Assembly (NCBI GenBank): GCA_020881915.1 | Contig: JAJFPB010000005.1 | Coordinates: forward strand, 4,154,001 to 4,218,000 | Direction of reading: 5' to 3' | DNA: 64,000 nt | Origin: Paramyrothecium sp. XJ0827 | Lineage: Eukaryota; Ascomycota; Sordariomycetes; Hypocreales; Stachybotryaceae | Shown: piece after piece, positions 35,088 to 47,102 of the stretch | Position numbering within the stretch: the first letter of the stretch is position 1 | Layout of the letters: each line of letters begins with the position of its first letter | Translations under genes and position numbers: made by a program | The notes under the pieces: generated by a model | Seen by the model: only the letters and a program-made list of their open reading frames with translations | The model's database searches: none | What the model was told of the DNA's origin: nothing

Positions 35088-37868
35088 ATGGCCATGTTGG
35101 CTTCCAAGTCCCCGTTCCCGCCGGCCATGGGCGGGTCCGGTCTCAGCCCCAACGCTCCTCAGTCTGCAATTCCACCCCAGAGAAGGGCGCCAACAATGCC
35201 GCAGTCCGCTCAAAGCTTCTCCAGCCCTACCGAGTCGGACTTTTCTGAATCAGACAACCCCGACTCTGTCAAGAACTGGGACGAAGACAAGGTCTGCGAG
35301 TACCTCCGCAGCTTGAAATGCGGCGAATACGAGAAGCTTTTTCGCAAGAATCATATTAATGGCGAGAATCTGTTGGAAATGGATAAGGAGGTTCTCAAGG
35401 AGATGGGCATAGAGAAGGTCGGCGACCGTGTGCGCCTCTTCCTGGGCATTAAGAAGCTGCGGACGAAGGCTTATGCCAACCAGAAGAAGCGGAATAGAGT
35501 GAGCCGTTTCTTTTGTCTTACTGAGCAACTGCGAGACTAACCGCGATGAATATAGGACTCGTTTGGCGGGTTGGACATCCAATACATGCCTTCTTCTGGT
35601 GGATCTCCAAGACCCTCCAACTCGCGGCTGATGCCGACCTCAGCCACCAACAAGCGCTACTCGAGACAGATCGATTTGTCCGCTTTGGCGGACACTGTCA
35701 AGTCCAACTCACGACCCTCGTCTCCTCTCCAAATCCCCGACCTCCGGCATCCTGCGCGCCAGCAACGCTATCCTGGTGGCTACGGAACGGGCGCCGGTCC
35801 TACCTCGGCGCCTCGACTCCCGGGTGCGGAGGTGCCCGCCAGTCGTCTGGTAACTACCCATACCAGGAATAATTCCAGTATGGACGGTTCGCTGATGGCT
35901 GCCTTACCACAGGGTCAGGATGTTATCCGCGTCATCTCAACAGGCGGCGTAACCAAAGTGGTCAAGATTGCCAACTGCAACACGTGCGAAGAAGTCATGC
36001 GGGTAACGCTCCGCAAGTTCGCCCTGCGTGAAGATCATGAGCGTAATTACTGCTTCTGGGTTCTGGCGGGAATTGACCCAGACCCTTCGCAATGTCGTCG
36101 TCTAGGCGATACCGAGCTCTGGCGGATTATCAAGGACCAGCGTCGACCAGAGCGGAACCGCTTAATCCTCAGGAGAGTACCTGCCGCCGAGCCCGGACAA
36201 GCCGAGCTGGAGCGGGCTGCGGCTATTGCCCTTGAAGAAGAGCAACAGAAGCACGCCCGTGCCATTGAGACGGTCGACAAGAGGAGCCAACTCAAGGTTC
36301 AGAAAGTACTCGGGGAGAACTGGAACGATCAGCTTCAGTCGCCCCTATCTCCGGTTACTTACCAAGATCGTGAAAGAAATGTATCGAATGCAGCTGCGGA
36401 CCTGGAGCGCCCGCCATCGAGCGACTCAAGAATGCCGCATAGCCGCAAGGTCGGCCTCCGTCAGTTTGGAGGTTTACGACCGCCTAGTGAGCTGATCGCC
36501 TCCGATCTCACGTCGTACTTTCCGGATCACCCTCGGGAGGATATCGATCGCACCGCTCGCATGTCTATGAGAAGGTCTACTCGTCTAAGCAAAATCAATA
36601 GCCGGCTTAGCGTTGCCAGCAACCTCAGCTTTGCGTCCAGCATTCAAGATGCGCCTCCGATCCCGACTATCGCTGACTCTTGGCTGCACGGCAACACCCA
36701 TGTTGCCAAGATCCGCTCCCGTGACTCCCATGGGCGCATTCCCACAATCTACAGCCGGGACTCGATCGCGTCATCGATGCTTGACACATTGCAAGAGGAG
36801 TCGACCATGGAGCCCAACCGCAAATCCTACGTGTCTTTCAGTGAAAGCACGTCAGATACCGCTGCTGTTAGTGTTACTGACCCAGACGGAAACACAACCG
36901 GCACTAGTTACTTTGAAGGTGACTCGTCAACCGGTTCTGGTTCATTCCAGGAGCTTAAGCAGGCCCTGAGTGACGATGGCGACGAGTTTGACGAGGAGCT
37001 TCAGAGCTTCCTGTCTGGTGAATCGTGGGACGACAACAAGTGGATGAAGGGCGCGCTCATCGGACAGGGCTCGTTTGGCTCCGTCTACCTTGCCCTTCAC
37101 GCCGTCACTGGCGAGCTCCTCGCTGTGAAGCAGGTTGAGACGCCTTCCCCTGGCGCAAATAGCCAAAGCGATACGCGCAAGAAGAGCATGATCGAGGCGC
37201 TCAAGCGCGAGATCAGTTTACTCCGCGACCTTCGACACCCAAACATTGTGCAGTACCTTGGCTGCAGCTCTTCCGCGGACTATCTCAACATTTTCCTGGA
37301 GTACGTTCCCGGTGGCTCTGTGCAAACAATGCTCAACTCTTATGGTGCTCTCCCTGAACCGCTGGTACGCAGTTTTGTGCGACAAATCCTGACAGGTCTA
37401 TCTTACTTGCACAATCGCGACATCATTCACCGAGATATCAAGGGCGCCAACATCCTCGTGGACAACAAGGGCACTATTAAGATTTCCGATTTCGGTATCT
37501 CCAAGAAGCTGGAAGCTTCAAATATACTAAATGGAGCCAACAACAACAAGCATCGCCCATCGCTACAAGGTTCGGTCTTCTGGATGGCGCCTGAAGTCGT
37601 CAAGCAGACGTCCTACACACGCAAGGCAGATATCTGGTCTCTGGGATGCCTGGTAGTGGAGATGATGACTGGCACGCATCCCTTCCCTGACTGTAGCCAG
37701 CTGCAAGCTATTTTCAAGATTGGCGGAGGCAAAGCTGCTCCAACTATTCCCGAACATGCGAGCGAGGAAGCGAAGCAGTTCTTGGCTCAGACTTTCGAGA
37801 TTGATCATAATCTGCGACCCAGCGCGGATGATCTCATGCTCAGCTCATTCTTGGCTCATATTACTTAA
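35088..37868 (+). CDS. ste11: Ste11-type MAPKKK
   Basis: Two exons (35088-35498, 35556-37868; intron 57 nt, phase 0) give 907 aa. Order of parts: a disordered N-terminus, a SAM domain (about 60-130, starting VKNWDEDKVCEYL), a Ser/Pro-rich linker, a Ras-associating domain (about 257-342), a long Ser/Thr-rich linker, and a protein kinase domain at the C-terminus. Kinase motifs are intact: GQGSFGSV (about 640), invariant Lys 662 in AVKQVE, HRDIKGAN (H762, D764), DFG (D782) and the APE-equivalent MAPEVV. SAM plus RA plus kinase is the Ste11/MST11/Byr2 architecture that links Ste50 and Ras/Cdc42 inputs to the mating or infection-type MAPK cascade (Ste7, Fus3/Kss1 classes), in the cytosol and at the cell cortex. 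The upstream non-coding region is 2.7 kb. Confidence 0.95.
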
Positions 37869-38636
37869 AACCCGAGAGCTGAAGCCATAATCAGTTCTGG
37901 CTTATAGAAGGGCGGCGGCCATTAGATGTCATAACATATCGTGACATTTTTCTGAAACCATACTCGATTCTACTCGAGCGTTTCACACTATTTGAGAACT
38001 GTATCAGGATGGATGCGGCGATGCAGAGATCCAAAAGATATATATGAGCGTTGGGATTGTATTATAGGAGCAAAGATGAATGACCTGACGAATTTGCATG
38101 GCCCAGGTGGCTTGGAATAATACACATGAATTTACATTATCCACCATGCAATTTGTTTGCTTGTTGAGCGCGTTTCGACGAGTTCTTGCATACCTTAGAA
38201 ATCGAACAGCTCGTAATTGAGATTTGCAATTTCGTAAAGAAAGATCGAAACTCGTAACTGGTGTGCTTACCGGGTCGCACAGCCGTGGGAGCTAAAGCAT
38301 GTGAACGGAGTTGTGGCTCGGAACGAAACCAGGGTTTTGCGGGTGTCGATCAGGCAGCAGTTCACTGCCCCGTTCATTTGCCTCTCGTCAGACGACGGAA
38401 GTCCCAATCGGCCGTTTGTTGGAAACTCAAACAACTTTGAGCCTCAATCTACCATACAGATACCCTGAGGGTGACTACATGCCGTGGACGAGGCGGAAAA
38501 CAAGCGATCATCGAGTGTCACAAATTCCAGACGGCCCGAAACAGCAACCGGCAGCAAGAGCGCAGTCTAATCGCCCAGCTCAACTCTTCTAGACCAGACA
38601 ACACGAGCTGTGCTTCGCAAAGGGCCAATCACGCAA
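37869..38636. other. intergenic, 3' flank of ste11 and promoter of next gene
   Basis: A 768 bp stretch with AT-rich sequence just after the ste11 stop, likely its 3'UTR. No gene is seen. Confidence 0.5.
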
Positions 38637-39227
38637 ATGGACTCACAAGAGGATAGCCAGCCGTCTCAAAGCAGCGTCATGACGCTTACCGACGAGAACC
38701 GGCATGAAGTGATATACTTCGCATACGGATCGAACTTGTCGACAGCGCAAATGCGGCAACGCTGTCCGCATGCGACGCCGATTGGGCTCGGGTACTTGGC
38801 AGGCTGGCGATGGATCATCAATGAAAGAGGTTTCGCCAATATCGTCCAGCTCCCCACTCCCGACAGCGCACCGGTCACGCCAGCCTCCGCGCAGCCGAGC
38901 GCCGCAGCCGTTGATATGGAAGGCGTCTATGGTCTGCTCTACCTGCTCCCGCAGGAAGACGAGGCGCGTCTGGACGAGTATGAGGGCGTGCCATGGGCGT
39001 ACCAGAAGTTCCAGACCGATCTACAATGGGTGCGGGACGACCAAGGGCGGGAGGTGGACGAGATGGTGCGCGTGCTGGTGTACGTCGACGAAGAGAGGGT
39101 CGTCCCAGATGCGCCACGGGATGAGTACGTTGGGAGGATGGAGAGAGGCATAGAGGACGCCGTCGAGAATTGGGGTATGAGCGAGGAGTACGCAAATAGA
39201 ACAATGAGGAGATACTGGAGCTATTAA
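38637..39227 (+). CDS. gamma-glutamylcyclotransferase-like protein
   Basis: A single exon of 196 aa. After a short polar leader the glycine-rich nucleating motif YFAYGSNLS appears (about residues 30-38), as in the GGCT/BtrG fold, and a conserved acidic residue sits in DEYEGVPWAY, the position of the catalytic Glu. The family releases 5-oxoproline from gamma-glutamyl peptides or amines; the actual substrate here is unknown. The ATG at 38637 is the first in frame; the frame is open for 27 nt before it without another ATG. No signal peptide or membrane segment, so it is presumably cytosolic. Confidence 0.85.
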   Translation: MDSQEDSQPSQSSVMTLTDENRHEVIYFAYGSNLSTAQMRQRCPHATPIGLGYLAGWRWIINERGFANIVQLPTPDSAPVTPASAQPSAAAVDMEGVYGLLYLLPQEDEARLDEYEGVPWAYQKFQTDLQWVRDDQGREVDEMVRVLVYVDEERVVPDAPRDEYVGRMERGIEDAVENWGMSEEYANRTMRRYWSY

Positions 39228-40148
39228 AGGGTGCTGCTGAGAGACAAATGACAAAGCAAAAAGGCGGGCAGATGTATGAGCACTTGAGCAGCCAGGGTCT
39301 TGGTGTGTAAGAGAGGGGCCTGTTCGAGGCCCCAGCTGACGATGCCTCTCCAGGCGGCGGGAAGGGGGGGGGCAAGACGCCGCCCGCTGCTGATGAAGAT
39401 CAAGCGATGCCGCAAGAGGCCGCAAAAGTTGTGTTTCTCTCCTCATTGGCTCGCCCCATAGTGTCAGCAAAATGCTGATGAAGTTCAGATCTCCTTGGCG
39501 TCCGTTGGTGGTCTGCGTGTACGCCATTGCCGTCACCAGGCAGTGTTTCGCGGTGCGTGTGTGGTCTAGCTCCGGTGAGGCCGTGAGCCTAAGCATGGAG
39601 AATGTGAGGGGGGTTTGATAGCATGAGAACCCAGTGCCACTGTCCGGCTACGACCATGCACGTCCTCAGCTGACCGCTTCAAGGCAATAGTTAGACTGCG
39701 GCGGGCCTAATGGTGCGGGATGGCTGCCAAAGTAACAGAAAATTGAATCCAAGAGCGAGAAAACGGCAAATCTAGCCCTTGACCGCTGTTATTTGTCATG
39801 GCTGTGGTTGATATCACAGAACTCACGACTCAGGGCTTGAAAGGCACGTAGATGAGGGCGGTGATGTAAACCCATACCATGTACCCCTGGGACCTTCAAC
39901 AAGGAGCTGAAAAATCATGGGTTGGGGGAATACACACTCAGCTATTGTCATGCATGCCACTGACGCCGACTTGTTCTGAAGCCAAAAAAGAAACGACAAC
40001 TGATGAGTGGCTTGTAGCCCCCACCTCAACCTGGCAACATGTCTCAGATACAGCCCAAGTCGTCGAAGCTCTAGAAAATGATCTCGGGAAGCGGACTTTG
40101 GTAGGGCCAGGGCAGGTTTGGGGCACGGTGTTCCGCGCTCAGGCCCCG

Positions 40149-40181
40149 AGTGCGGGCAAAGTGCGGGCAAAGTGCGGGAAA
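40149..40181. repeat. 11-nt tandem repeat, three copies
   Basis: Three near-identical tandem copies of GTGCGGGCAAA, the last ending GGGAAA. No gene overlaps it. Confidence 0.7.
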
Positions 40182-41900
40182 AGACACGAGGGCGGGGATT
40201 CCACCCATGCTTCGAGCGAAGTATGAGGCTGGCCTTGGACTTAGGATGCTGACTGCAGCTCTTAAGTCCGCACCCATCAGAGCAAAGGCATTGTCGTTGG
40301 TGTCTCAACAGTACGAGCGTACATCGGAGGGCCCCGGGGGTCGGTCGTGTCTCGGCAACGTGCAGACTAGAAGGGGTCGTCAACACTAAACCAAGGCACA
40401 TCTTGGGAGGTTGTGTTGAAGGGAATCGGGATGTGCCAGCTAACATGGAGCGATGCGTGGCCATCCCAAGCTATGGACTCGGGATCATCCTCTTAGTCAG
40501 AGCTAGCTGCTTCTGCAACGGCACAACGGTTTCATGGCTCTACAGCCCAGAAGATGATTTGACGCCCTTTCTGATTATGCCGCGGGACATCACCCGCTAC
40601 CACATAGAGGATGGCGGGAACCCCACAGATTGGAGGACGGCTGGTAATGTGTAGAGGGTGGAGTTGCCAAAAATCCCAATTTGGCGATTGACTTTCCTCT
40701 TTCTCATCAAGTACAGGAAACTGGTTCAGGGGTTGTAGGGCTGGAAGGATTTCGTAGCCGATAGACGTAATGAAATGCCGTCCCAAAATTGATTAGTATT
40801 CGGGAACGGGCCTCGTGGATTGCTCAGCGGATTTGTCCTCGACTCTAAATGCATGATTACTATTAATTCATCGCTAAGCAGAATCAAGTTTTGCTTCTTG
40901 TGCATTCCGCGCTGCCAATATTCTTTGCTTTTGTCTCGAAGATCCTCGGAGTATTTCGTCCGAGGTTGGAACCCTGGCATTCCCTGAAGATGGCGGAAGA
41001 GGGGCAAGATACGGGGAGCCCCATTCCAAACGAGGGCAACCCAGCAATCTACGGTGCGTTCCCCGGCTTTGCAACACAGAAACTAGTTGCGGAGACGGTC
41101 AAGCTGGAACGTAAGGTCGGGGCTAGGTAGAGGCGGGCCTAGGCAACGATCGTGGACCGTAATGCGGATCAAGAACCTGCTTCTGCCTGCGTAGCCTGTT
41201 AATGATGAACTAAGCCATGATGTGTTGTAGCTGCCCCCGGCCTTGATGAAATCGTGGAATGTGGCCCGCATCCGAATGAGGCCACAATGTTTCCTCATCG
41301 TCTTCATGTGCCGGCTTCACCGGCTTCGATGCGCGGCCCATCGCTGCCGCCAGTGCCGTTTGCTGTGTCTCAATGTAAAGTCCCGCACCATGTGATGTGA
41401 TGGATCGGTATTCGGTCTTCGCTGTGGTGAGCCTGACTTTCGCACCCCCCCTGCTGCTTGAGACCCTTTCTTTCACGAAGCGATGCGTTCGCATGGGGGT
41501 GGGTGACGTAGCGTGGGATCATTCAGCTCGTGCAGCAGCTTTTTTTCACCCTTCCTCGCCAAAGTATTTCCAACATGGTGGAAGCAAGAGTCACCAAGGT
41601 GGAGAAGCAAAAAGCAAAGAGAACAGCCACCCAGAATAGGTGCGGACTTGAGCGACGCAGCGTCCTGGGTTGTCCCATCTGATAAGGGCAGAGGAGCAAG
41701 AGAGACGTGCTTGGGGGCCAGCTATATTTAGCAACGCCAGTGTTCAAAATATAGTGGAGATTACCTAAAGTTTGTGTAAGTCGTGGCTTCCCAAGCCTTG
41801 CAGGGCCACGAGGCAGCCTCGACGCCGCCAACCTCCACCATCTCACCTGCCTCACGCATCCCCAAATCTCAATGTGGCCCCACGCCACCACCATCTCCAT

Positions 41901-41930
41901 CACCACCACCACCACCACCACCACCACCAC
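41901..41930. repeat. CAC trinucleotide microsatellite
   Basis: About ten copies of CAC, flanked by further degenerate CCA/CCT units from 41883. It lies in non-coding sequence and explains a spurious poly-valine frame on the minus strand. Confidence 0.85.
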
Positions 41931-44428
41931 AACCCTCGTCGCTGTGCTTGGATCATGCAAGTTCTCATGCACACCGTCAATGATGATTGCTCTCCAACTC
42001 TGTTTCCTCCGCCTTTTCCAGTGTGTTCGAGCCGCAGGGCATTGACCGTAGCTTCGAGCTAACGGCGGACAGCTCGTTGAGTCTGCACGCACCGCGCCTA
42101 ATCCTCCACTCCCTACACCGACGATGTTACTGCATTACTGCCACCATGACTGCAGCCAAGTGTCGGGAGGCGTTCCCCTCGCTGCGATAGCCCGCCCGCT
42201 GTTCGTCCATCTTTTTAGCCGCACCCCTTCCTGGCACCAGGGAATTGATTTTGCTTCTGGGCGATCACTCGCCGACTCATCCCAACCTTGGTGATAGGGT
42301 TACTTGTTCTATCTCGGTCTACTGGCGGTCACCGACTAGTCTGGGGGATAGTCGGCCCTTCCACTACGCCCCCTGTCTACGCAGCCGTGAACCTGCGCTC
42401 AACCTCCCCCGTGGGCTGGCGGCTTCCATGATGGATACCGCACGCTAGCCGTGCTGTGAGCGAGACCATGACTTGAGCCGTCGGGACTAGAAGGTACGGA
42501 CGGACCCGCTCTACCGGCGAACTTGCCGAGCTTCATCCCTGTCCCCAAATCCTTCATGTTCGTGAGAGCAGTGTGTGCATCTTTTTGCACGCTCTCAGAT
42601 GAGCCAACTATCGGGCAACTACCGAGTTTGCAGCATGGCTTCATCGAGAGACCCGTGAATCTTGAGTATCTTTGCACGCCTGTATACCGAAGAACAGTTA
42701 CCATACAAAGCTGTCCCTGATTCATGTGGTGGCCAATGCCGGCCAATGTGTGGGAGCCTCAGGACCCGGGAACAAAATGATTTGCTATCGAGTCTGCTCC
42801 GGCTCAATCAACTCATCTTCCATGAATCCGATTGGGCATGAATATAGTGGTACAGGGCCTCGTCAATCCTTATGGGCCTCGTGCCTTACAGGGCATTTGA
42901 CGGGCGTCAACCCCTGAGCTGTATCGCAGGCCTGCGCTGCAGCAGCGTGGCAGATCTGGCCATCCTCACTCGGGAGCATGTACGCTCCACGTTTGTGTTA
43001 CGAGAATTCATGTAGATCCGTTCCATACGAACCACCCCGGCTATGGAACCCCTTGGCAAAGGTCGCCGTCGTATGCGAGTAGCCCTCGTCAAGGAATTTT
43101 GGACCCCAAGCTTCTGGAACCGCACACTGTTATGCGAGGTCGCTTTCGTATTTCCCAATCATCTTATGTCCCGACTGACCGGTTTCCGAAGGGATGCCAA
43201 ATCAGTTCATGGATCCGACCTCTGAGCCCGCCTATCCATTTTGACAGATGCTTGTGTTGTCTGTGCTTGTCAGTAAGGATCAGCAAGGCATAAGTTAAAT
43301 TTCCGTCTACGTCAAGTTCATTACTCACTCCGTCTCTCCTCGTTGCTTTTGACCATGGCGATGCCCGTTAATTTCACACGATCAGCACATGTGCTCTAAG
43401 ATTAACATTGGGGCATATTGATGTTTTGTTTCTGGTATTGCGGCCTCACCAGAGATGCAAACTAGCTTAATCATTCGAAGTCTAGGTTGATAATCCCTGA
43501 TCCTGGATCATCGGGCCTGGCGGCCGCCTTTGCGTCTTGTTCTCCTCTCCACCACTACTATGCGCCACTTCAAGACCTTGGTGCCAATCGCGCCTATACG
43601 AGCCGGTCACAACTGGGAGACGGGTCCAAACCGACCTGCAATCAATTCTCCCATGGCGTCATGAACGAGGAATGGCCAGCTGATGTCAGCAGTGCGGCCA
43701 CAAGCTCGCGCCTGTACTGCGGCTGCAAAGGGGGTGTGTTTTGGCTGCAGCAGGGTAGAGATTAATAACCAGACCTTGCATACAGCACTGGCTCCTCACG
43801 CAAATATACTATCTCAAGTGGGTAAGCGTCTTTACCAACGTCGAGGGTGCTCTGGAGAGGCGCCAGCCTATCCTTTTGTCGATTCCGTCCGAACCGCGAG
43901 TTTCTAATGGTCCAAATTTGCCCTTCATGTGCAGGTCGTGCCGAATGTGGTAAGTACGACATTTCGGGGATGGCGCGCAACTCCGTCTCTTGCACCCTCT
44001 CTAACCGACGTACTACCACTTCATCGGTGGCCGCAGGTCGGCTCACCCCCTGCTCTCTGTTGACCCTTGTTCACGTCTGCATTCTACCCGTCGAAGGGCT
44101 AGTCGCGAAGCCGGTGGGCACCAAAGCTCCTGTGCATGATGTTCTCAGCCTTGTAGACACAATGTTGCAGACCTGCCGTTCGCCCGCTGCTCGTCAGGCG
44201 CGGGTATTAATATAATACCTAACGCCCCCCCAACTCGGTTTCTCTTGGCTGCCAGGAACAAGTATCATTACCCTTAATCGGATCTTGCTATTAGGCGAAT
44301 GCAAACCTTGCCCTTACTTTGTCCTTGACCTTACCATCCCCATCTAAGCAAGTTTCACGCCATCGTCGACTAAGCATTGCTACCCCCCTCTCCCCAAAAC
44401 ATTGAAGGAAGAGTGCGAAGATTGCCTC

Positions 44429-46420
44429 ATGGATCACTTCAACTCCACTGTCCATAATGGGACACTTGTATCGACACGACGAGGACTCCATGTGTCTAAG
44501 ACGAAACACCAGGGCACTCGATTCGTAAACACCTTTGCAGCACCAACTCCCCCATCACCGCCAACATCGAGAAAGCAAAGCAGTGCTTCTCCGAAGCCGA
44601 ACGAAGCAAAATTGCAAGAACGAAAGTTCAGATTCGTGTCCAAGCCTGGGGAGAAGACCAAAATGACCAAGCGCGGGCGACCTCGAACAGCGACCTCGAC
44701 ACGCACTTCGACTCCTTACAGCAGCTCAGAAAGCGGCGAGGATGCCTTCAGCTTTCAAGGAAAGTTCTACCCAGCTGCTCCAAGCTTAGCAGGTAGCAGT
44801 GAAGGTACTTTCGACTCCATACCAGCAGCACTCAGTGTTCCCGAACAGTGGAAGGACTATAACTCAACTTCGGATTTTAGCGACATGCCTCAGGACCTTG
44901 GTAACCTGTATCTGGAGCAAGCGCCCTATCATCACCCAGGACAAGATGATCTCAGTAATTATAGTACTATTCAGGAGCCGAGCCTATTTCCTCGGAGCGA
45001 AGATGATGTCGTTGCGGTTGAGAGCGATTCGATGATCGGGGCTCTAGTCCACTCCATCAGGATGGGTGACGGCTCCTTCGACTATCTAAGGTACCACATC
45101 GACAAGTTTTGCGGTACTATCGACCACCGTCTCCGCGTCGGTAGCCGTGCAAGTGATGGAGCTATGCTAGAGGCTATTGCAGCCATGGCATCTGCCTGTG
45201 TAAGTTCCCCTTCTCATGGCGGGAGCCAGGAAGCATGCTAATTTTCCAAACCTCAACAGCTCAAGGCAGGACGTTATGACCACTGGCACATCCACATGAA
45301 GGGCTTACGCTATATCATTGCCCAGAACGGAGGCATGAAAGTGGAATGGGGTCACGTTCTCAATGACATCCGCAAGTGAGTCAGCCCATATTCTCAGAAC
45401 CAACCGTTGAAATGTATGCTAATGCTCATGACTACCTCCAGGATCGACGTCAAAGGCGCCGCCTATACTGGTTCTGTTCCTTATCTCGAGTCAACGCGAT
45501 TCTTTCCCCCCATTTCCGACATGCTGCCCGCCGACTTAAGGGCGCAGTATGCTTTTAGAGTGCATCAACTCTTCCAAGTCTGCGGCATTGCACAAATCAA
45601 TATCGATTCGCTCCGAGCTTTGGTATTCTTTTCCCAAGCATTAAAACTATCTCGTCGTGTCCCTACAAATACCTTTCTGCTGGAATCTCCGGGGTACATC
45701 GAGGAATATACGAGAATTGAATACATGCTCATCCGATATCCTGGACCACTCCGCGACGAAACTCTACCTACAGGAAATTTCTTCCTGGACCGATATTCAT
45801 CGCTGCACGAACCCGACTTTGCCGACGATATGCTTCGCCAAACACCAACACCCTGCATATACGAGGATCATCTCCCTCAGTGCAACGCTGTGCCGCATGC
45901 CTCAGGAAACTTGCTTGATCCCATTCTCCGCATTGCCGCCATCCTATATATGGAGGAGCTCCTTTCTGAACCTCGAATCGCAACATCATACAATGTCCTT
46001 CTTGCCATGCTCTCTCACCAACTCCACATCATTACGATGCGTTTCCACGAGCGTGGAGCTTTTCAGCAGAACACGGGTCTTATCCTTAACGGGTTGCCAC
46101 ATGATGATGTCCTACGACCGCTCCTCATTTGGACTGCCATGGTGGCCTTCTCGATTGCTCAAGTCACGGACACCGAGACAGGTCTCTGCCTTCAACCGAT
46201 CGATATGCGCCAGTATACTGAGTGTGTTGCCCTACTCGTCGGCACCCGGCCGGAGGACGTCGATGCCCTCGCAGACTGTGATTTCGAGTTGTGCAAATTA
46301 TTGCCTGTTCAGGAGCTTGGTACCACCACGTGGGATGATCGAACGATACTGAAGCGTATGCTTGCGGATTACGAGTCGAGACATTTCATGCACCGCCAAA
46401 GCCTTGGGCACTTCCTCTAA
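44429..46420 (+). CDS. fungal transcription regulator with AT-hook, no zinc cluster
   Basis: Three exons (44429-45199, 45260-45375, 45442-46420) give 621 aa. The N-terminal third is Ser/Pro/Lys-rich and holds KRGRPR at residues 81-86, a core AT-hook that would bind the minor groove of AT-rich DNA. The rest resembles the fungal-specific regulatory domain of the Fungal_trans_2 type: an acidic, hydrophobic stretch, then KGLRYIIAQNGGM and a helical C-terminal half. No CX2CX6C zinc cluster is present, and none was found in the preceding 500 bp, so either it was lost or DNA binding depends on the AT-hook. The ATG at 44429 is chosen because the frame upstream begins only with TTG. It probably acts in the nucleus; targets are unknown. 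The preceding non-coding block is 5.2 kb. Confidence 0.78.
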
Positions 46421-47102
46421 TTCACTTGGGTTGCCATGTTTGAATGACACTGTCCTTGCTTCCCTTGCCCTTTGAGCCACTTGTCCTGTTCTCTTTCTTT
46501 CTTTCTTCTTCTCTTATTCTTTAATCGACTTTTTTCCTTTTAATTTTACTGTCTAGCAAAGCAAAAGCGGGAGTTTGATGACTCTTGGGAGCTCACACAA
46601 CTACTACATAGAGATATGGTTTATGAGGATGCATTGAAAGGCAGCACTTTTGGAGCAGAAACACTTGCAGAGCATAATCGGCGCATTATACGGATACAGG
46701 TATTGGTTCGCACACCATGTACACCAGAACTTCTTATTTTCTTCTCGATTGCTACCTAGATGATACCATCGCAATACATGTCCTTTCTGTTCAACGCAAG
46801 CAGCTTTGCTTCAGTGAAAGCGTCGGACACAGCAAGCCGAAGCACAGACCGGAAAAACCATTGGCGTATATATAAATATCATGATACACAGATGGTTTCT
46901 TCTACCGCTTAAAATAGTGTGGACCATTTAAGAAACGCTGGATAAAGACTCAATAAAAATAGCCAATACTTTTTTTTGGCCCATTCGAGGAAGACATTTC
47001 TGTCATCTGCTTCTTGAGACGTAGCCCAGCTAAAATTTGCAGCTCGTCTCACTTTGCTAACCGCTTTTGCTCATGCTGAGTGCCCTGTTTTAAGCCTATG
47101 AT
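46421..47102. other. convergent intergenic region with pyrimidine tract
   Basis: 3' flanks of the AT-hook regulator (plus) and the metallophosphoesterase gene (minus). A long C/T tract runs from about 46490 to 46550. No gene is seen. Confidence 0.5.

Larger units (their letters stand above)
39228..44428. other. 5.2 kb gene-poor region
   Basis: No credible gene was found on either strand. The longest frames (39823-40464 and 41523-42092, both minus) have no domain and arise partly from simple repeats. It includes an 11-nt tandem repeat (about 40149-40181) and a CAC microsatellite (41901-41930). The right end must contain the promoter of the AT-hook regulator at 44429. Confidence 0.5.

Noticed and set aside
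39823..42092. Minus-strand frames at 39823-40464 and 41523-42092
   Set aside because: One is compositionally odd without motifs; the other contains a poly-valine stretch that is only the antisense of the CAC microsatellite.
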